Assembly: GCF_001297125.1 (NCBI RefSeq)
Contig: NZ_LHPC01000021.1
Coordinates: 62,001 to 126,000 of the forward strand
Length of the DNA: 64,000 bases
Reading direction: 5' to 3'
DNA from: Pseudomonas sp. RIT-PI-q
Lineage (GTDB): Bacteria > Pseudomonadota > Gammaproteobacteria > Pseudomonadales > Pseudomonadaceae
The position numbers and the translations under genes were made by a program. Of the stretch, positions 18,356 through 26,987 are shown in pieces. Position 1 is the first letter of the stretch. Each line of letters begins with the position of its first letter. The notes below the pieces were generated by a model. That model ran no database searches, was not told the origin of the DNA, and was given only the letters and a program-made list of their open reading frames with translations.

Positions 18356-20566
18356 ATGCACAACGACGGGAATGTAGTGCCTTTGCACAAGGCGGCTACC
18401 GATCAGGCGACTCACTCGCCGCTCGCCCGCCTGCCTGTGACTCTGCTTCAGGTTCGCGACAAGGCCGCACAACAGCTCAGGCTGGCTTTGCAGGCGCTGT
18501 TCGATAACGCCGACGACACGTTGTTCGAAATGGCCGATCGGGCGCGCAATGACGTCGAACAGAATATTTTCTTCGAGGCCATGCGCGACTTGCGCCTCAA
18601 GCGGAAAAGCATCGAACGGGTTTTTCTCGAACACTTCTTCGAGGCGTTTGTCAGCCTCACCCAATACGACACCACACAAGCTGGCTTGCCCCAGGCATTG
18701 GCCTTCGACGCTTCGGTTCCGCAACCCAATGACGACATGGAGCGTAACGTGGCGGTGCAAGCCATGGTCAGTAAAGTGCTCAACCGCGACGGTTTCGCGC
18801 TCGGCCAGCTGACTGCCCGACTCAACGCCATGCTGGGTCGGGAGCTTGTCGATCAGCTCAACCCCATGGGGCCGGCGATGCTCTGTGAGTATTTCTTGCA
18901 GGCGGGGCGCCACCTGGGGGTGGAGATCAAGGTCAAGCTGATCATCCTCAAACTGTTTGAACGCTACGTGCTGAGCGGCGCCGATCAGCTCTACAGCGAA
19001 GCCAATCAATTACTGATCGCCACCGGCGTGTTGCCCGACCTCAAGCCTGCCCCGGCACGCCGGGCCACGGATCGTGCGGCCGCCAGTGTCCGTGAAGAAA
19101 CTGCACCCACCGGCACTCGCGCCAGCAGCGCGCAGATCGACGACGGCGTGCAGGAAGTTTTCGCGGCGTTGCAGGAGCTGCTGCTGCACGTTCGCGGCAG
19201 CGTCGCGCCTACACTCGAGGCCAGTGCCCAGACCCAGCCAATTTCCACCCGCGACCTGCTGCGCCTGCTCTCGCACTTGCAGCAATACGTGCCGTCGCCG
19301 GCCGCCCAGGACGACTTCGACCTGCGTAACCAGCTCGAACAACTGCTGACCCGGGTCAGCGTTAAAAGCGGCAAGTCGCGGGTGGTCGGGGTGGCCGACG
19401 AAGACGTGATCAACCTGATCGCCATGCTCTTCGAAAGCATCCTCGACGACCGCAACCTGCCGGACTCTCTCAAGGCGTTGATTGGCCGCTTGCAGATCCC
19501 CATGCTGAAAGTGGCGGTGCTCGACAAAAGCTTCTTCAGCCGCAGCAGTCACCCGGCCCGGCGCCTGCTCAACGAAATCGCCACCGCTGCCTTGGGTTGG
19601 GGCGGGTGCGATGACCATCAGCGCGACAGCCTGTACCTGCGCATCGAGCAAGTGGTGCAGCGCTTGTTGAACGATTTTGGTGATGATCCGGCGATATTTT
19701 CCGAGCTGCTGGCGGACTTTCTTGCGTTCACCAGTGACGAGCGCCGTCGCAGCGAGTTGCTGGAGCAGCGCACCCGTGACGCCGAAGAGGGCCGCGCCAA
19801 AACCGAACTGGCCCGCCAGCGAGTCGAGCAGGCGCTGAACCGGGCGTTGCTGGGCAAAGTGCTACCGCAAGGCGTGGTAGCGTTTGTCCAGGAAGCCTGG
19901 AGCAAAGTGCTGCTGCTGACGTGCCTCAAATACGGCGATCAGTCGGCCGAGTGGCACGCCGATGTGCAGACCATGGAACAGTTGATCTGGAGCGTACAGC
20001 GCCACGACGAACCTGACGCGAGCTTGCGCCTGTTGGCCCTGGTGCCGGGGTTGCTCAAGTCATTGCGCGACGGATTGAGCAGTTCGGCGTTCGATCCGTT
20101 TGCCACCGGTGAGTTTTTCAGTGAACTGGAAACTTTGCATGTTCAGCTGTTCGAATCTCCGGGGCAAAAACATGAACAGCCTGCTGATGTGCCAGTGATG
20201 ATCGAAGTGCGCGAGGAAATCGTCCTGCGGACCGCCGATGAAGGCCCGATCGAAACGCCTGCAATCCGTCTGCCGCCGGACGATGCGGGTTTGCTCCAAG
20301 TCGATCAGCTGCGCCCAGGGTGCTGGGTGGAGTTTCAGGAAGACCGGGAAAACACCCTGCGCTGCAAACTGGCGGCAATCATTGACGCCACCGGCAAATA
20401 CATTTTCGTCGACCGCACCGGGATGAAAGTGCTGGAGCGCAGCCGCACTGGCCTGGCCCTGGAATTTCGCCGTGGTGTGGTGCGTGCGCTCGACGACACC
20501 TTGCTGTTCGACCGGGCCCTTGAGTCGGTGATCGGCAATTTGCGGCGCCTCAATCGCGGCAAGTGA
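18356..20566 (+). CDS. DUF1631 family protein
   Basis: A 736-residue, mainly helical cytoplasmic protein. DUF1631 proteins are common in gammaproteobacteria and have no settled function; in P. aeruginosa one also lies between nadC and ampD. The N-terminal half (about 20-250) contains LFDNADDTLFEMADRARND and RLKRKSIERVFLEHF; a low-complexity linker lies near 250; the C-terminal 100 residues form a predicted beta barrel (LRPGCWVEFQED, RCKLAAIIDATGKYIFVDRTG) that recalls PilZ-like or c-di-GMP-effector barrels but lacks an obvious RxxxR motif. ATG 18356 has AGGAGG 6-10 nt upstream; ATG 18302 adds 18 residues and is less likely. Confidence 0.85.
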   Translation: MHNDGNVVPLHKAATDQATHSPLARLPVTLLQVRDKAAQQLRLALQALFDNADDTLFEMADRARNDVEQNIFFEAMRDLRLKRKSIERVFLEHFFEAFVSLTQYDTTQAGLPQALAFDASVPQPNDDMERNVAVQAMVSKVLNRDGFALGQLTARLNAMLGRELVDQLNPMGPAMLCEYFLQAGRHLGVEIKVKLIILKLFERYVLSGADQLYSEANQLLIATGVLPDLKPAPARRATDRAAASVREETAPTGTRASSAQIDDGVQEVFAALQELLLHVRGSVAPTLEASAQTQPISTRDLLRLLSHLQQYVPSPAAQDDFDLRNQLEQLLTRVSVKSGKSRVVGVADEDVINLIAMLFESILDDRNLPDSLKALIGRLQIPMLKVAVLDKSFFSRSSHPARRLLNEIATAALGWGGCDDHQRDSLYLRIEQVVQRLLNDFGDDPAIFSELLADFLAFTSDERRRSELLEQRTRDAEEGRAKTELARQRVEQALNRALLGKVLPQGVVAFVQEAWSKVLLLTCLKYGDQSAEWHADVQTMEQLIWSVQRHDEPDASLRLLALVPGLLKSLRDGLSSSAFDPFATGEFFSELETLHVQLFESPGQKHEQPADVPVMIEVREEIVLRTADEGPIETPAIRLPPDDAGLLQVDQLRPGCWVEFQEDRENTLRCKLAAIIDATGKYIFVDRTGMKVLERSRTGLALEFRRGVVRALDDTLLFDRALESVIGNLRRLNRGK

Positions 20567-20629
20567 TCGCGCCCCGAGGGTCTATCGCGGCATACTGGGC
20601 ACCACACAGTCGTCGTTGAAGGAACCTGT

Positions 20630-21190
20630 ATGCAGTTGGACCTCGCGAGCGGTTGGTGTCAGGGCGTGTGTGTATGCCCTTCGCCCAACTTCAATGCGCG
20701 CCCCATGGGCGAAATTTCCCTGCTGGTGATTCACAACATCAGCCTGCCGCCAGCGCAATTCGCCACCGGCAAGGTGCAGGAATTTTTCCAGAATCGTCTG
20801 GATGTCACGGAGCATCCCTACTTTGAAGGGATTGCTGACCTGCGGGTATCTGCGCATTTTCTGATTGAGCGTGACGGCACAGTCACTCAGTTTGTCTCTT
20901 GTCTTGAGCGCGCCTGGCACGCCGGTGTCTCAAGCTTCGAAGGGCGGGAAACCTGTAACGATTTTTCCGTGGGCATCGAGCTTGAAGGCACGGATGATCT
21001 GCCGTTCACCGACGCTCAATATGACGCGTTGACGACCCTGACCCGGCAGCTGCAAAGCGCTTTCCCGGCCATCACCGCCCAACGCATCTGCGGGCACAGC
21101 GACATCGCACCCGGACGCAAAACCGATCCGGGGCCCGCATTCGACTGGGCACGCTATCGCGCGGCCCTGGTAATAGAGGAACAACAATGA
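20630..21190 (+). CDS. ampD: 1,6-anhydro-N-acetylmuramyl-L-alanine amidase AmpD
   Basis: AmpD is a cytoplasmic zinc amidase that cleaves anhydromuropeptides during peptidoglycan recycling; its loss derepresses AmpC beta-lactamase. The 186-residue protein shows the zinc ligands H35 (LLVIHNISLP), H156 and D166 (CGHSDIAPGRKTDPGPAF), with catalytic E117 and K164, aligned one or two residues from E. coli numbering. There is no signal peptide, as expected for AmpD rather than AmpDh2/3. It overlaps ampE by 4 bp (ATGA). Confidence 0.96.
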   Translation: MQLDLASGWCQGVCVCPSPNFNARPMGEISLLVIHNISLPPAQFATGKVQEFFQNRLDVTEHPYFEGIADLRVSAHFLIERDGTVTQFVSCLERAWHAGVSSFEGRETCNDFSVGIELEGTDDLPFTDAQYDALTTLTRQLQSAFPAITAQRICGHSDIAPGRKTDPGPAFDWARYRAALVIEEQQ

Positions 21191-22026
21191 GTTTTCTGGT
21201 GTTGCTGTTGGCGGTCTGGATCGAGAAGTTCTCGGCCCTGCGCCATCGGGTTCAGCGTGATGGCGGTTGGGTGCGCGAGTTGCACAAACTGGAATCGAGC
21301 CCGCGTCTGGCGAAAAGTCCGTGGCTGGTCCTGGTGGTGCTGGTGTTGTTGCCGGTAGCGCTGTTGGGTTTGCTGTTGCTGGTGCTGGAACCGGTTGGCT
21401 ACGGTCTGCTGGCGTTGCCGGTGCACTTGCTGGTGGTGATTTACAGTCTGGGGCGTGGCGATTTGCTGGCCGGTCTCGGGCCGTTTCGTGACGCCTGGCG
21501 CCGGGAAGACCTGCAAGCCGCTGCCCATGTGGCAAAACGCGACGTGGATATCTGCGCCGACAGCGGCGAGCAATTGCTCGAACGGGTCGAGGGGCACTTG
21601 CTGTGGGAGGCTTATCAGAGCTTTTTTGCAGTGATTTTCTGGTACTTCCTGCTCGGCCCGGTCGCGGCGCTGAGCTATCGACTGCTGGCCCTGACCGAAG
21701 AACACGGGCAGAACCCGGCCGTGGTCGAACGCGCTACACAGTTGCGTCACGCGTTCGATTGGGTGCCGGTGCGTCTGCTGGCGGCGAGTTTTGCCCTGGT
21801 GGGTAACTTTGTCGCGGTGGGTCGTGTGATGGTGCACGAGCTGCTGAACTGGAACATCAGCGCCGCTCAGTTGATCGAGAAGGTCGGCCTGGTGGCCGGT
21901 GAGATTCCGGCCCCGGTGGTCGGGCCGGACGGCATCAACAACCTCGATCGGATCTGGGAGTTGCTACTGCGAGCCGCGGTGCTCTGGTATGCCGGTTTTG
22001 CGCTGTGGACTGTCTTGATCCGCTAG
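21187..22026 (+). CDS. ampE: Regulatory signalling membrane protein AmpE
   Basis: AmpE is an integral membrane protein encoded with AmpD and proposed to sense beta-lactam-related signals; its biochemical role is unsettled. The 279-residue product has four predicted membrane segments (near 45-67, 70-90, 150-172 and 255-275) and the family N-terminus MSFLVLLLAVWIEKFSALRHRVQRD. The loop with RDAWRREDLQAA and the later ESYQSFFAV-like WEAYQSFFAVIFWYF motif are typical. Translationally coupled to ampD. A REPIN follows 5 bp after the stop. Confidence 0.93.
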   Translation: MSFLVLLLAVWIEKFSALRHRVQRDGGWVRELHKLESSPRLAKSPWLVLVVLVLLPVALLGLLLLVLEPVGYGLLALPVHLLVVIYSLGRGDLLAGLGPFRDAWRREDLQAAAHVAKRDVDICADSGEQLLERVEGHLLWEAYQSFFAVIFWYFLLGPVAALSYRLLALTEEHGQNPAVVERATQLRHAFDWVPVRLLAASFALVGNFVAVGRVMVHELLNWNISAAQLIEKVGLVAGEIPAPVVGPDGINNLDRIWELLLRAAVLWYAGFALWTVLIR

Positions 22027-22030
22027 TCCC

Positions 22031-22130
22031 TGTAGGAGCGAGCTTGCTCGCGATGGACTCAAGAGCGTCGCGTTTATCCAGTAACCGCGCGGTATCGTTA
22101 ACGTCCATCGCGAGCAAGCTCGCTCCTACA
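22031..22130. repeat. REPIN 2 (close copy of REPIN 1)
   Basis: Perfect 28-nt arms at 22031-22058 and 22103-22130 of the class GTAGGAGCGAGCTTGCTCGC. The spacer resembles that of the element at 17098 base for base over most of its length, in the same orientation. Confidence 0.92.
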
Positions 22131-22153
22131 GTACCGTGTGTCTGCCGTTAACC

Positions 22154-22180
22154 TTAAGTTACAAAACCTCCCGCCGATTT
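22154..22180 (+). promoter_or_regulatory. Candidate sigma-28 (FliA) promoter of the chemoreceptor
   Basis: TTAAGTTA (22154-22161), an 11-nt spacer, then GCCGATTT (22173-22180). This matches the flagellar sigma factor consensus TAAAGTTT-N11-GCCGATAA at 12 of 16 positions with the exact spacing. It lies 88 nt before the GTG start. Confidence 0.65.
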
Positions 22181-22268
22181 AAGTTATACAGAGCTGGCGC
22201 CGAATAGTGGCTATCTGCTCTCGACCCGCGCCTGCCAATAAAAATAAGAAATCAAAGGGAGACTTCCA

Positions 22269-24299
22269 GTGAAGAGCTTGCTCTATCCCGCTGTCGCGCT
22301 GATGAACCGTCTGAGCTTCGGTATGAAGTTCAGCCTGATCAGCGTGCTGTTCCTGGTGCCGATGCTGGTGACCAACTTCTATCTGGTGCGCGATTCTTAT
22401 CGCGAATTCCACGGCACTCGCGTCGAGCTGCAAAGCCTCGATCTGCTGGGCAGCAGCTTGACGTTGCGCCGCGATCTGGAAACCCTGAACAACCTGGTGC
22501 AGATCAACGTCACCCTCGGCCAGTCCGGCAAGGCCGGCAATGTCGAGTCGCAGATCAGCACCCTGGGGCAAAGCGTGTTGAGCCGTTTGCAAGGGTTGAC
22601 GGCGATGACCACCGACCCGGAGCAAATCGCGGTTTTCGATACCAAGCGCGATGAAATGATCGCCGCGTTCAAGGCCCAACAAGCGGAAAGCTCCCTGCAA
22701 AGCAAAAGCGGGATGATCGCCAAGTTGCTCGGCAACGCGCAGATTTTCAGCCAGATCATCGCCAGTCAGGCTGGCCTCAGTCGCGACACGCAGAGCGACA
22801 TGCGCCAGCTGAGCGAACTCATCACCAACGTCACGCCACCCGTTACCCAGTTGCTCGGTGAAGGTCGGGCGATGGGCTCGTTTTCGCTGGGGCAAGGGTT
22901 TCTCAATTCGGCGTCGAGCACCCGTTTCGATGAGCTGCTGGCGCAGATTGAAAAGCTCCAGGCCGAATACGGGCTGAAGTTGCAGGATGCCCTGGGCTCC
23001 AGCAAAGCCGCAAAAGAGGCCCTGGCGACCCAGGCTGAAAGCAGCAAGGCGTCGTTGAAAAAGGCCAGTGAGCTGTTTGAAGAGCAAGTGGTGATGGCGG
23101 ACACGCTCGATGCGCCGTGGCAGGGTTTTTACGATCAGATTACGAGCCTGATGGACCAGACCTACCAACTCAATGAAGCGACCCTGAAGTTTCTCGGCAG
23201 CCAGTTGCAGCAACGCCTGGACCAGAACCGCACCCACATGGTGTTGCAAGCCGTGGCGCTGTCGGTGGTGTTTGTGTTGATCTTTTATCTCTACGGCGGT
23301 TTCTACGCCTCGACCCGCACCACCCTCAAGCGTCTGGGCGCCGTGATGGACAAAGTGGCGGCGGGCGACATGACCGTGACCTTCAGCGCCAACAGCCGCG
23401 GTGAACTGGGCGAGTTGGGCGAGGTGTTCAACGGCACCGTGAAGAAAATCCATGACCTGATCGAACGGGTGGGGCAGACCGTTAGCGAGGGCGAGCGGCA
23501 GGCCGGTCAGGTCGAGAATGTATCCGCCCAGAGCAACCAGGCCGTGGCGGGGCAGCGTTCGCAGATCGAGCAAGTCGCCACGGCGATGAACCAGATGTCG
23601 GCCACCTCGCTGGAAGTGGCACGCAGTGCCGCCGCCGCGGTCAGCAGCGCCCACAGCGTCAACGACGAGACCATTAGCGGTCGCGGCCTGGTGCAATCGC
23701 AACAAGGCAGCATCGCTGCGTTGGCCACTGAAATCGATCAATCGGTGTTGGTGATCAACCAACTGGCCAACGACAGCCAATCCATCAGCCGCGTACTGGA
23801 AGTGATCAAAAGCATCGCCGAACAAACCAACCTGTTGGCGCTGAATGCGGCCATCGAAGCCGCGCGGGCCGGTGAGCAGGGCCGTGGTTTTGCGGTGGTC
23901 GCGGATGAAGTCAGGACCCTCGCCAAGCGTACCCAGCAATCGACCGAAGAAATCGAGCAGATGATCGCCAAGCTGCACAGCGGCGTCGGTGCTGCGGTCA
24001 AGGCCATGGGCACCAGTCATCAGATGGCCAACGGCACGGTGGGGCAGTCGGAAAAGGTCCAGCAAGCGTTGGAAAACATCCTCGGCGCGGTCGGCATGAT
24101 CGTTGATCAAAACCAGCAGATCGCCGCTGCGGTGGAACAGCAGACGGCCGTGGCGCACGACATCGACCAGAACATCGTCGAGATCAACCGCGCCGGCGAA
24201 CGTACCGCCGAAGGCGCGCACCAGACCGAAGATGCGAGCCGTGCGTTGTCGGCGCAGGTGGTGGAACTCAAACAGTTGATCAGTGCGTTCCGCGTCTGA
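22269..24299 (+). CDS. Methyl-accepting chemotaxis protein
   Basis: A 676-residue transmembrane chemoreceptor. TM1 lies at about 18-38 ([20 protein letters not shown]), a large periplasmic helical ligand domain covers 39-320, TM2 about 325-347, a HAMP domain about 348-400, and the signalling domain 400-676, with the hairpin tip [20 protein letters not shown]. It lacks the C-terminal NWETF pentapeptide for CheR/CheB tethering. The signal sensed cannot be told from sequence. GTG 22269 has GGGAG 7 nt upstream. A FliA-like promoter supports coexpression with flagellar genes. Same position as the receptor next to ampE in P. aeruginosa. Confidence 0.93.
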   Translation: MKSLLYPAVALMNRLSFGMKFSLISVLFLVPMLVTNFYLVRDSYREFHGTRVELQSLDLLGSSLTLRRDLETLNNLVQINVTLGQSGKAGNVESQISTLGQSVLSRLQGLTAMTTDPEQIAVFDTKRDEMIAAFKAQQAESSLQSKSGMIAKLLGNAQIFSQIIASQAGLSRDTQSDMRQLSELITNVTPPVTQLLGEGRAMGSFSLGQGFLNSASSTRFDELLAQIEKLQAEYGLKLQDALGSSKAAKEALATQAESSKASLKKASELFEEQVVMADTLDAPWQGFYDQITSLMDQTYQLNEATLKFLGSQLQQRLDQNRTHMVLQAVALSVVFVLIFYLYGGFYASTRTTLKRLGAVMDKVAAGDMTVTFSANSRGELGELGEVFNGTVKKIHDLIERVGQTVSEGERQAGQVENVSAQSNQAVAGQRSQIEQVATAMNQMSATSLEVARSAAAAVSSAHSVNDETISGRGLVQSQQGSIAALATEIDQSVLVINQLANDSQSISRVLEVIKSIAEQTNLLALNAAIEAARAGEQGRGFAVVADEVRTLAKRTQQSTEEIEQMIAKLHSGVGAAVKAMGTSHQMANGTVGQSEKVQQALENILGAVGMIVDQNQQIAAAVEQQTAVAHDIDQNIVEINRAGERTAEGAHQTEDASRALSAQVVELKQLISAFRV

Positions 24300-24316
24300 G
24301 GCCACACGCTGAATCA

Positions 24317-24410
24317 ACTGTGGGAGCGGGCTTGCCCGCGATTGCGGACTGGCAGACAACATCAATGTTGAAGCTGATGGCCTCATCGCGGGCAAGCCCG
24401 CTCCCACAGT
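24317..24410. repeat. REPIN 3 (GTGGGAGCGGGC class)
   Basis: Perfect 26-nt arms at 24317-24342 and 24385-24410, variant CTGTGGGAGCGGGCTTGCCC. It probably forms a stem-loop after the chemoreceptor mRNA. Confidence 0.92.
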
Positions 24411-24533
24411 TTTTGCGCACAATCTGTAGTATTTATTTCCTCATCAGGTCAGAAGATTCCTGTTTTCTTCCGTAGGCTGGTTTATGGTCTTCAATGAAGG
24501 AAGATCTACAGACCGCATGGAGGAGGCCCGGTT

Positions 24534-24923
24534 ATGTCTGCTGCAACAATTGGAGTCCAGGGGCACTGCGCCCATTGTGGGAGCACGCTGCTGCTCAAAC
24601 CCTGGCAACTCAACGCTATCGCCATCAACGAGGCATTCACCTGTTGCCACTGCGAGAAAGCCTTGCAGTTGAACGATCCGCAACAGATCAAGCGCTTCAA
24701 GTCCCTCGACTCCCTGGCATGGCTGCGGGCGAGCACATTGGTCATGGTCTGCACCGCGTTGCTGGTGGCGTTGGTACTGGAGTGGGTCGGGATACTCAGC
24801 GTCGTCGAGCAGCTGAATTTTTCGCTACTGGCGATTTTCGTCTACTTCATCGTCATGCGGTTTGCCCGCCACCGGCACCACATGACGCTGACACTTGAAG
24901 CCGCCAAGGCTCACGTCAACTGA
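24534..24923 (+). CDS. Zinc-ribbon membrane protein of unknown function
   Basis: A 129-residue protein: an N-terminal zinc ribbon with two CxxC knuckles (CAHCG near residue 12 and CCHCEK near 38), then a charged stretch (QQIKRFKSLDS) and two membrane segments (about 66-88 and 94-112), ending in a basic/His patch (RFARHRHHM). The metal ribbon would face the cytoplasm. ATG 24534 has GGAGG 9-13 nt upstream. The gene ends base-to-base with the convergent tatD-like gene. No close family is recognised; it may be a small chaperone or a regulator of a membrane partner, but nothing nearby says which. Confidence 0.75.
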   Translation: MSAATIGVQGHCAHCGSTLLLKPWQLNAIAINEAFTCCHCEKALQLNDPQQIKRFKSLDSLAWLRASTLVMVCTALLVALVLEWVGILSVVEQLNFSLLAIFVYFIVMRFARHRHHMTLTLEAAKAHVN

Positions 24924-25700
24924 TTACCAGTTAAACAGCTCACAGGTGTTGGCAGTGCTGGCGGCGGCCAATTGCTCAGGGCTGATCGCCATGATCGCGG
25001 CCAGTGCCGAGCAGATCGCCGGCAGATGCGCCGGGCTGTTGCGTTGACCGGGGAACATGGCGGGCGCCATGTCCGGTGAGTCGGTTTCCAGCACCACCGA
25101 CTCAAGGGGCAACTCGGCGAGCACACGGTGCATGCGCAGCGCCTGTGGCCAGGTCGCGGCGCCGCCCAAGCCCAGTTTGAAACCGAGCTTGGTGTATTCG
25201 CGGGCTTCTTCCTTGCTGCCGGCGAAGGCGTGGATGATCCCCGCACGTTTCAAGCGAAACCGTTTGAGCGTGGCAATCACCGCCGCGTGGCTACGTCGCA
25301 CGTGGATCAGCGCCGGCAGATTGAAGTCCACCGCCAGTTGCAGCTGCGCATCGAACAGCGCCTGCTGACGCTCGCGATCAAGGGTTTCGATGAAGTAGTC
25401 CAGGCCGATTTCACCCACCGCACACAGCTGCCGATGACCGGCCAGCCGCGTCAGCCAGTCGCCGAGTCCTGTCAGGTCTTCGGGGCGATGATCATCCAGA
25501 TACACCGGGTGCAAACCGAATGCCGCATGCAGGTCGGGATCGCTCTGCACCAGGTCCCAAACCCGTTGCCAATTAGCCTGATAAACCCCCAGCACCACGA
25601 TCCGCCGCACCCCGAGGGCGCGGCTTTCGGCCAGCAGCGCCTGACGATCCGCGTCGAAGTCGGGAAAATCCAGATGCGTGTGGGTGTCGATCAGCTCCAC
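24924..25700 (-). CDS. TatD-family metal-dependent hydrolase
   Basis: A 258-residue TIM-barrel of the TatD/YcfH DNase-like family. Metal ligands are visible as DTHTHLD (H7, H9), E in AVGEIGLDY near 92-96, H in ALIHVRRSH, H in GIIHAFAGSKEEA and D in VLETDSPDM. Such proteins act as 3'-5' exonucleases or D-aminoacyl-tRNA deacylase-like hydrolases; the physiological role here is not certain. GTG 25700 starts 3 bp after the cra stop, and AGGA lies about 7 nt upstream, so it is cotranscribed with cra. Confidence 0.9.
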   Translation of the reverse strand: MELIDTHTHLDFPDFDADRQALLAESRALGVRRIVVLGVYQANWQRVWDLVQSDPDLHAAFGLHPVYLDDHRPEDLTGLGDWLTRLAGHRQLCAVGEIGLDYFIETLDRERQQALFDAQLQLAVDFNLPALIHVRRSHAAVIATLKRFRLKRAGIIHAFAGSKEEAREYTKLGFKLGLGGAATWPQALRMHRVLAELPLESVVLETDSPDMAPAMFPGQRNSPAHLPAICSALAAIMAISPEQLAAASTANTCELFNW

Positions 25701-25703
25701 GGT

Positions 25704-26699
25704 TCAGTCCTGGTGAATACGCTGCTTGAACGTCCGCGCGATGGCCTGCACGCCGGGTTGGTAATCGGACTTCTCGATGGCAGCCAGAGCCAGTGCGAGG
25801 GCCTTGTCGGCGATCAGCTGATGTTGCTGGGCCATGGCGTTGACCGGCAACGGCAGAAAGTCCAGCAACTGCGTGTCGCCGAAGGTGCCGAGGCGCAGCG
25901 GACGGGTTCTCAGCGGGAAGTCATGCAGGGCGTCGAACACGCCTTGCAGCAGCACGTAGGAGGTAGTCACCAGCGCATCCGGCAAATGGCCCAGGCGCTG
26001 CAGCAACTCTTCCATCAATTGTTTGCCGCACTCGCGGCTGAACGACTCGCCGTGCTCGATCAGCACCTCGCCTTTGAACCCGGCCAGCGCCTCTTTGAAC
26101 CCGCCGGCGCGCTCCTGGCTGATGCTCAATTCGGGGCGTGCACCGATCAGCGCGATCTGCTTGGGCAACGGGTCCAGTAGACTGCGGGTCAATTGCAGGC
26201 TCGCCTCGCGGTCGTCGCTGATCACCGAGCAGAAATGCTCGGGCTCCATGACCCGGTCGATGGCGATGATCGGAATGCCTTTGGCCTGTAACTGGTGATA
26301 ACTGTCGTCACCGGCCGGCAGGCAACTGGCGACGATCAACGCATCGCAGCGTCGGGCGCGGAACAGTTTCAGCAGTTGCCGTTCGCTGTCCGGTGCATCA
26401 TCGGAACTGGCGATCAACAGTTGATAGCCGCGAGCCCGGGCACCTTGCTCAAGCAATTTGGCGATCCGCGCGTAACTGGGGTTTTCCAGGTCCGGCAGGA
26501 TGAAACCCAGGGTGCGGGTGTGCCGACTGCGCAGCCCGGCCGCTTGGGGATTGGGCGTGAAGCCATGTTGTTCGACGACCGCGCGCACGCGCTCGACGGT
26601 GGCGCTGCTGATCCGTTGCTGTTCTGCCTTGCCATTAATGACGTAGCTGGCGGTGGTAACGGACACACCGGCCAACTGGGCGATATCACTGAGTTTCAA
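25704..26699 (-). CDS. cra: Catabolite repressor/activator Cra (FruR), LacI family
   Basis: Cra is the fructose-responsive LacI-type regulator; in P. putida it represses fruBKA and is released by fructose-1-phosphate. The N-terminal helix-turn-helix with hinge is clear (LSDIAQLAGVSVTTASYVIN, residues 3-22), followed by the periplasmic-binding-like effector domain (about 60-331). The TTG start at 26699 gives 331 residues, the expected length, with AAGGA about 9 nt upstream; the open frame runs 46 codons further but has no family similarity. It is divergent from fruBKA and is followed closely by tatD. Confidence 0.93.
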   Translation of the reverse strand: MKLSDIAQLAGVSVTTASYVINGKAEQQRISSATVERVRAVVEQHGFTPNPQAAGLRSRHTRTLGFILPDLENPSYARIAKLLEQGARARGYQLLIASSDDAPDSERQLLKLFRARRCDALIVASCLPAGDDSYHQLQAKGIPIIAIDRVMEPEHFCSVISDDREASLQLTRSLLDPLPKQIALIGARPELSISQERAGGFKEALAGFKGEVLIEHGESFSRECGKQLMEELLQRLGHLPDALVTTSYVLLQGVFDALHDFPLRTRPLRLGTFGDTQLLDFLPLPVNAMAQQHQLIADKALALALAAIEKSDYQPGVQAIARTFKQRIHQD

Positions 26700-26843
26700 C
26701 CCGGGATTTCCTTGTTTGTTCGAGCTTGCCCCGACATTTTCGTCAATCCTACCCGATTCGGGCAGGCGACCATTGTCGCAACACTCCGACAAGTTGGACT
26801 TCAAGGATGGGACATTATCGAGTAACGTGCCAATCATTCTAGA

Positions 26844-26855
26844 TTAAACGTTTCA
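26844..26855. promoter_or_regulatory. Cra operator, main site
   Basis: TTAAACGTTTCA, the same 12-mer reported as the Cra site at the P. putida fruB promoter. It lies between the divergent cra and fruB genes, 145 bp from the cra start and 133 bp from the fruB start. Confidence 0.88.
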
Positions 26856-26933
26856 GCAAGCGTATTTTCTACGTTATGGGCTCTTTGGACGGTTCTGCCG
26901 CGAAACCGCCAAAAGTGATGACCAAAAGCCTAA

Positions 26934-26947
26934 GCTGAATCATTCAA
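26934..26947. promoter_or_regulatory. Possible second Cra-like site
   Basis: GCTGAATCATTCAA matches the E. coli Cra consensus RSTGAAWCSNTHHW at all but one position and contains the perfect palindrome TGAATCATTCA. It lies about 40 bp before fruB, close to where the leader begins. Confidence 0.4.
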
Positions 26948-26987
26948 AACAATACCTGGCGCCATCAGGTGCCAAAAAGGAGAAAGC

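Noticed and set aside
22188..24422. Antisense 747-codon frame over the chemoreceptor
   Set aside because: Shadow of the real gene; crosses the REPIN and has low-complexity Leu/Gly/Arg composition.
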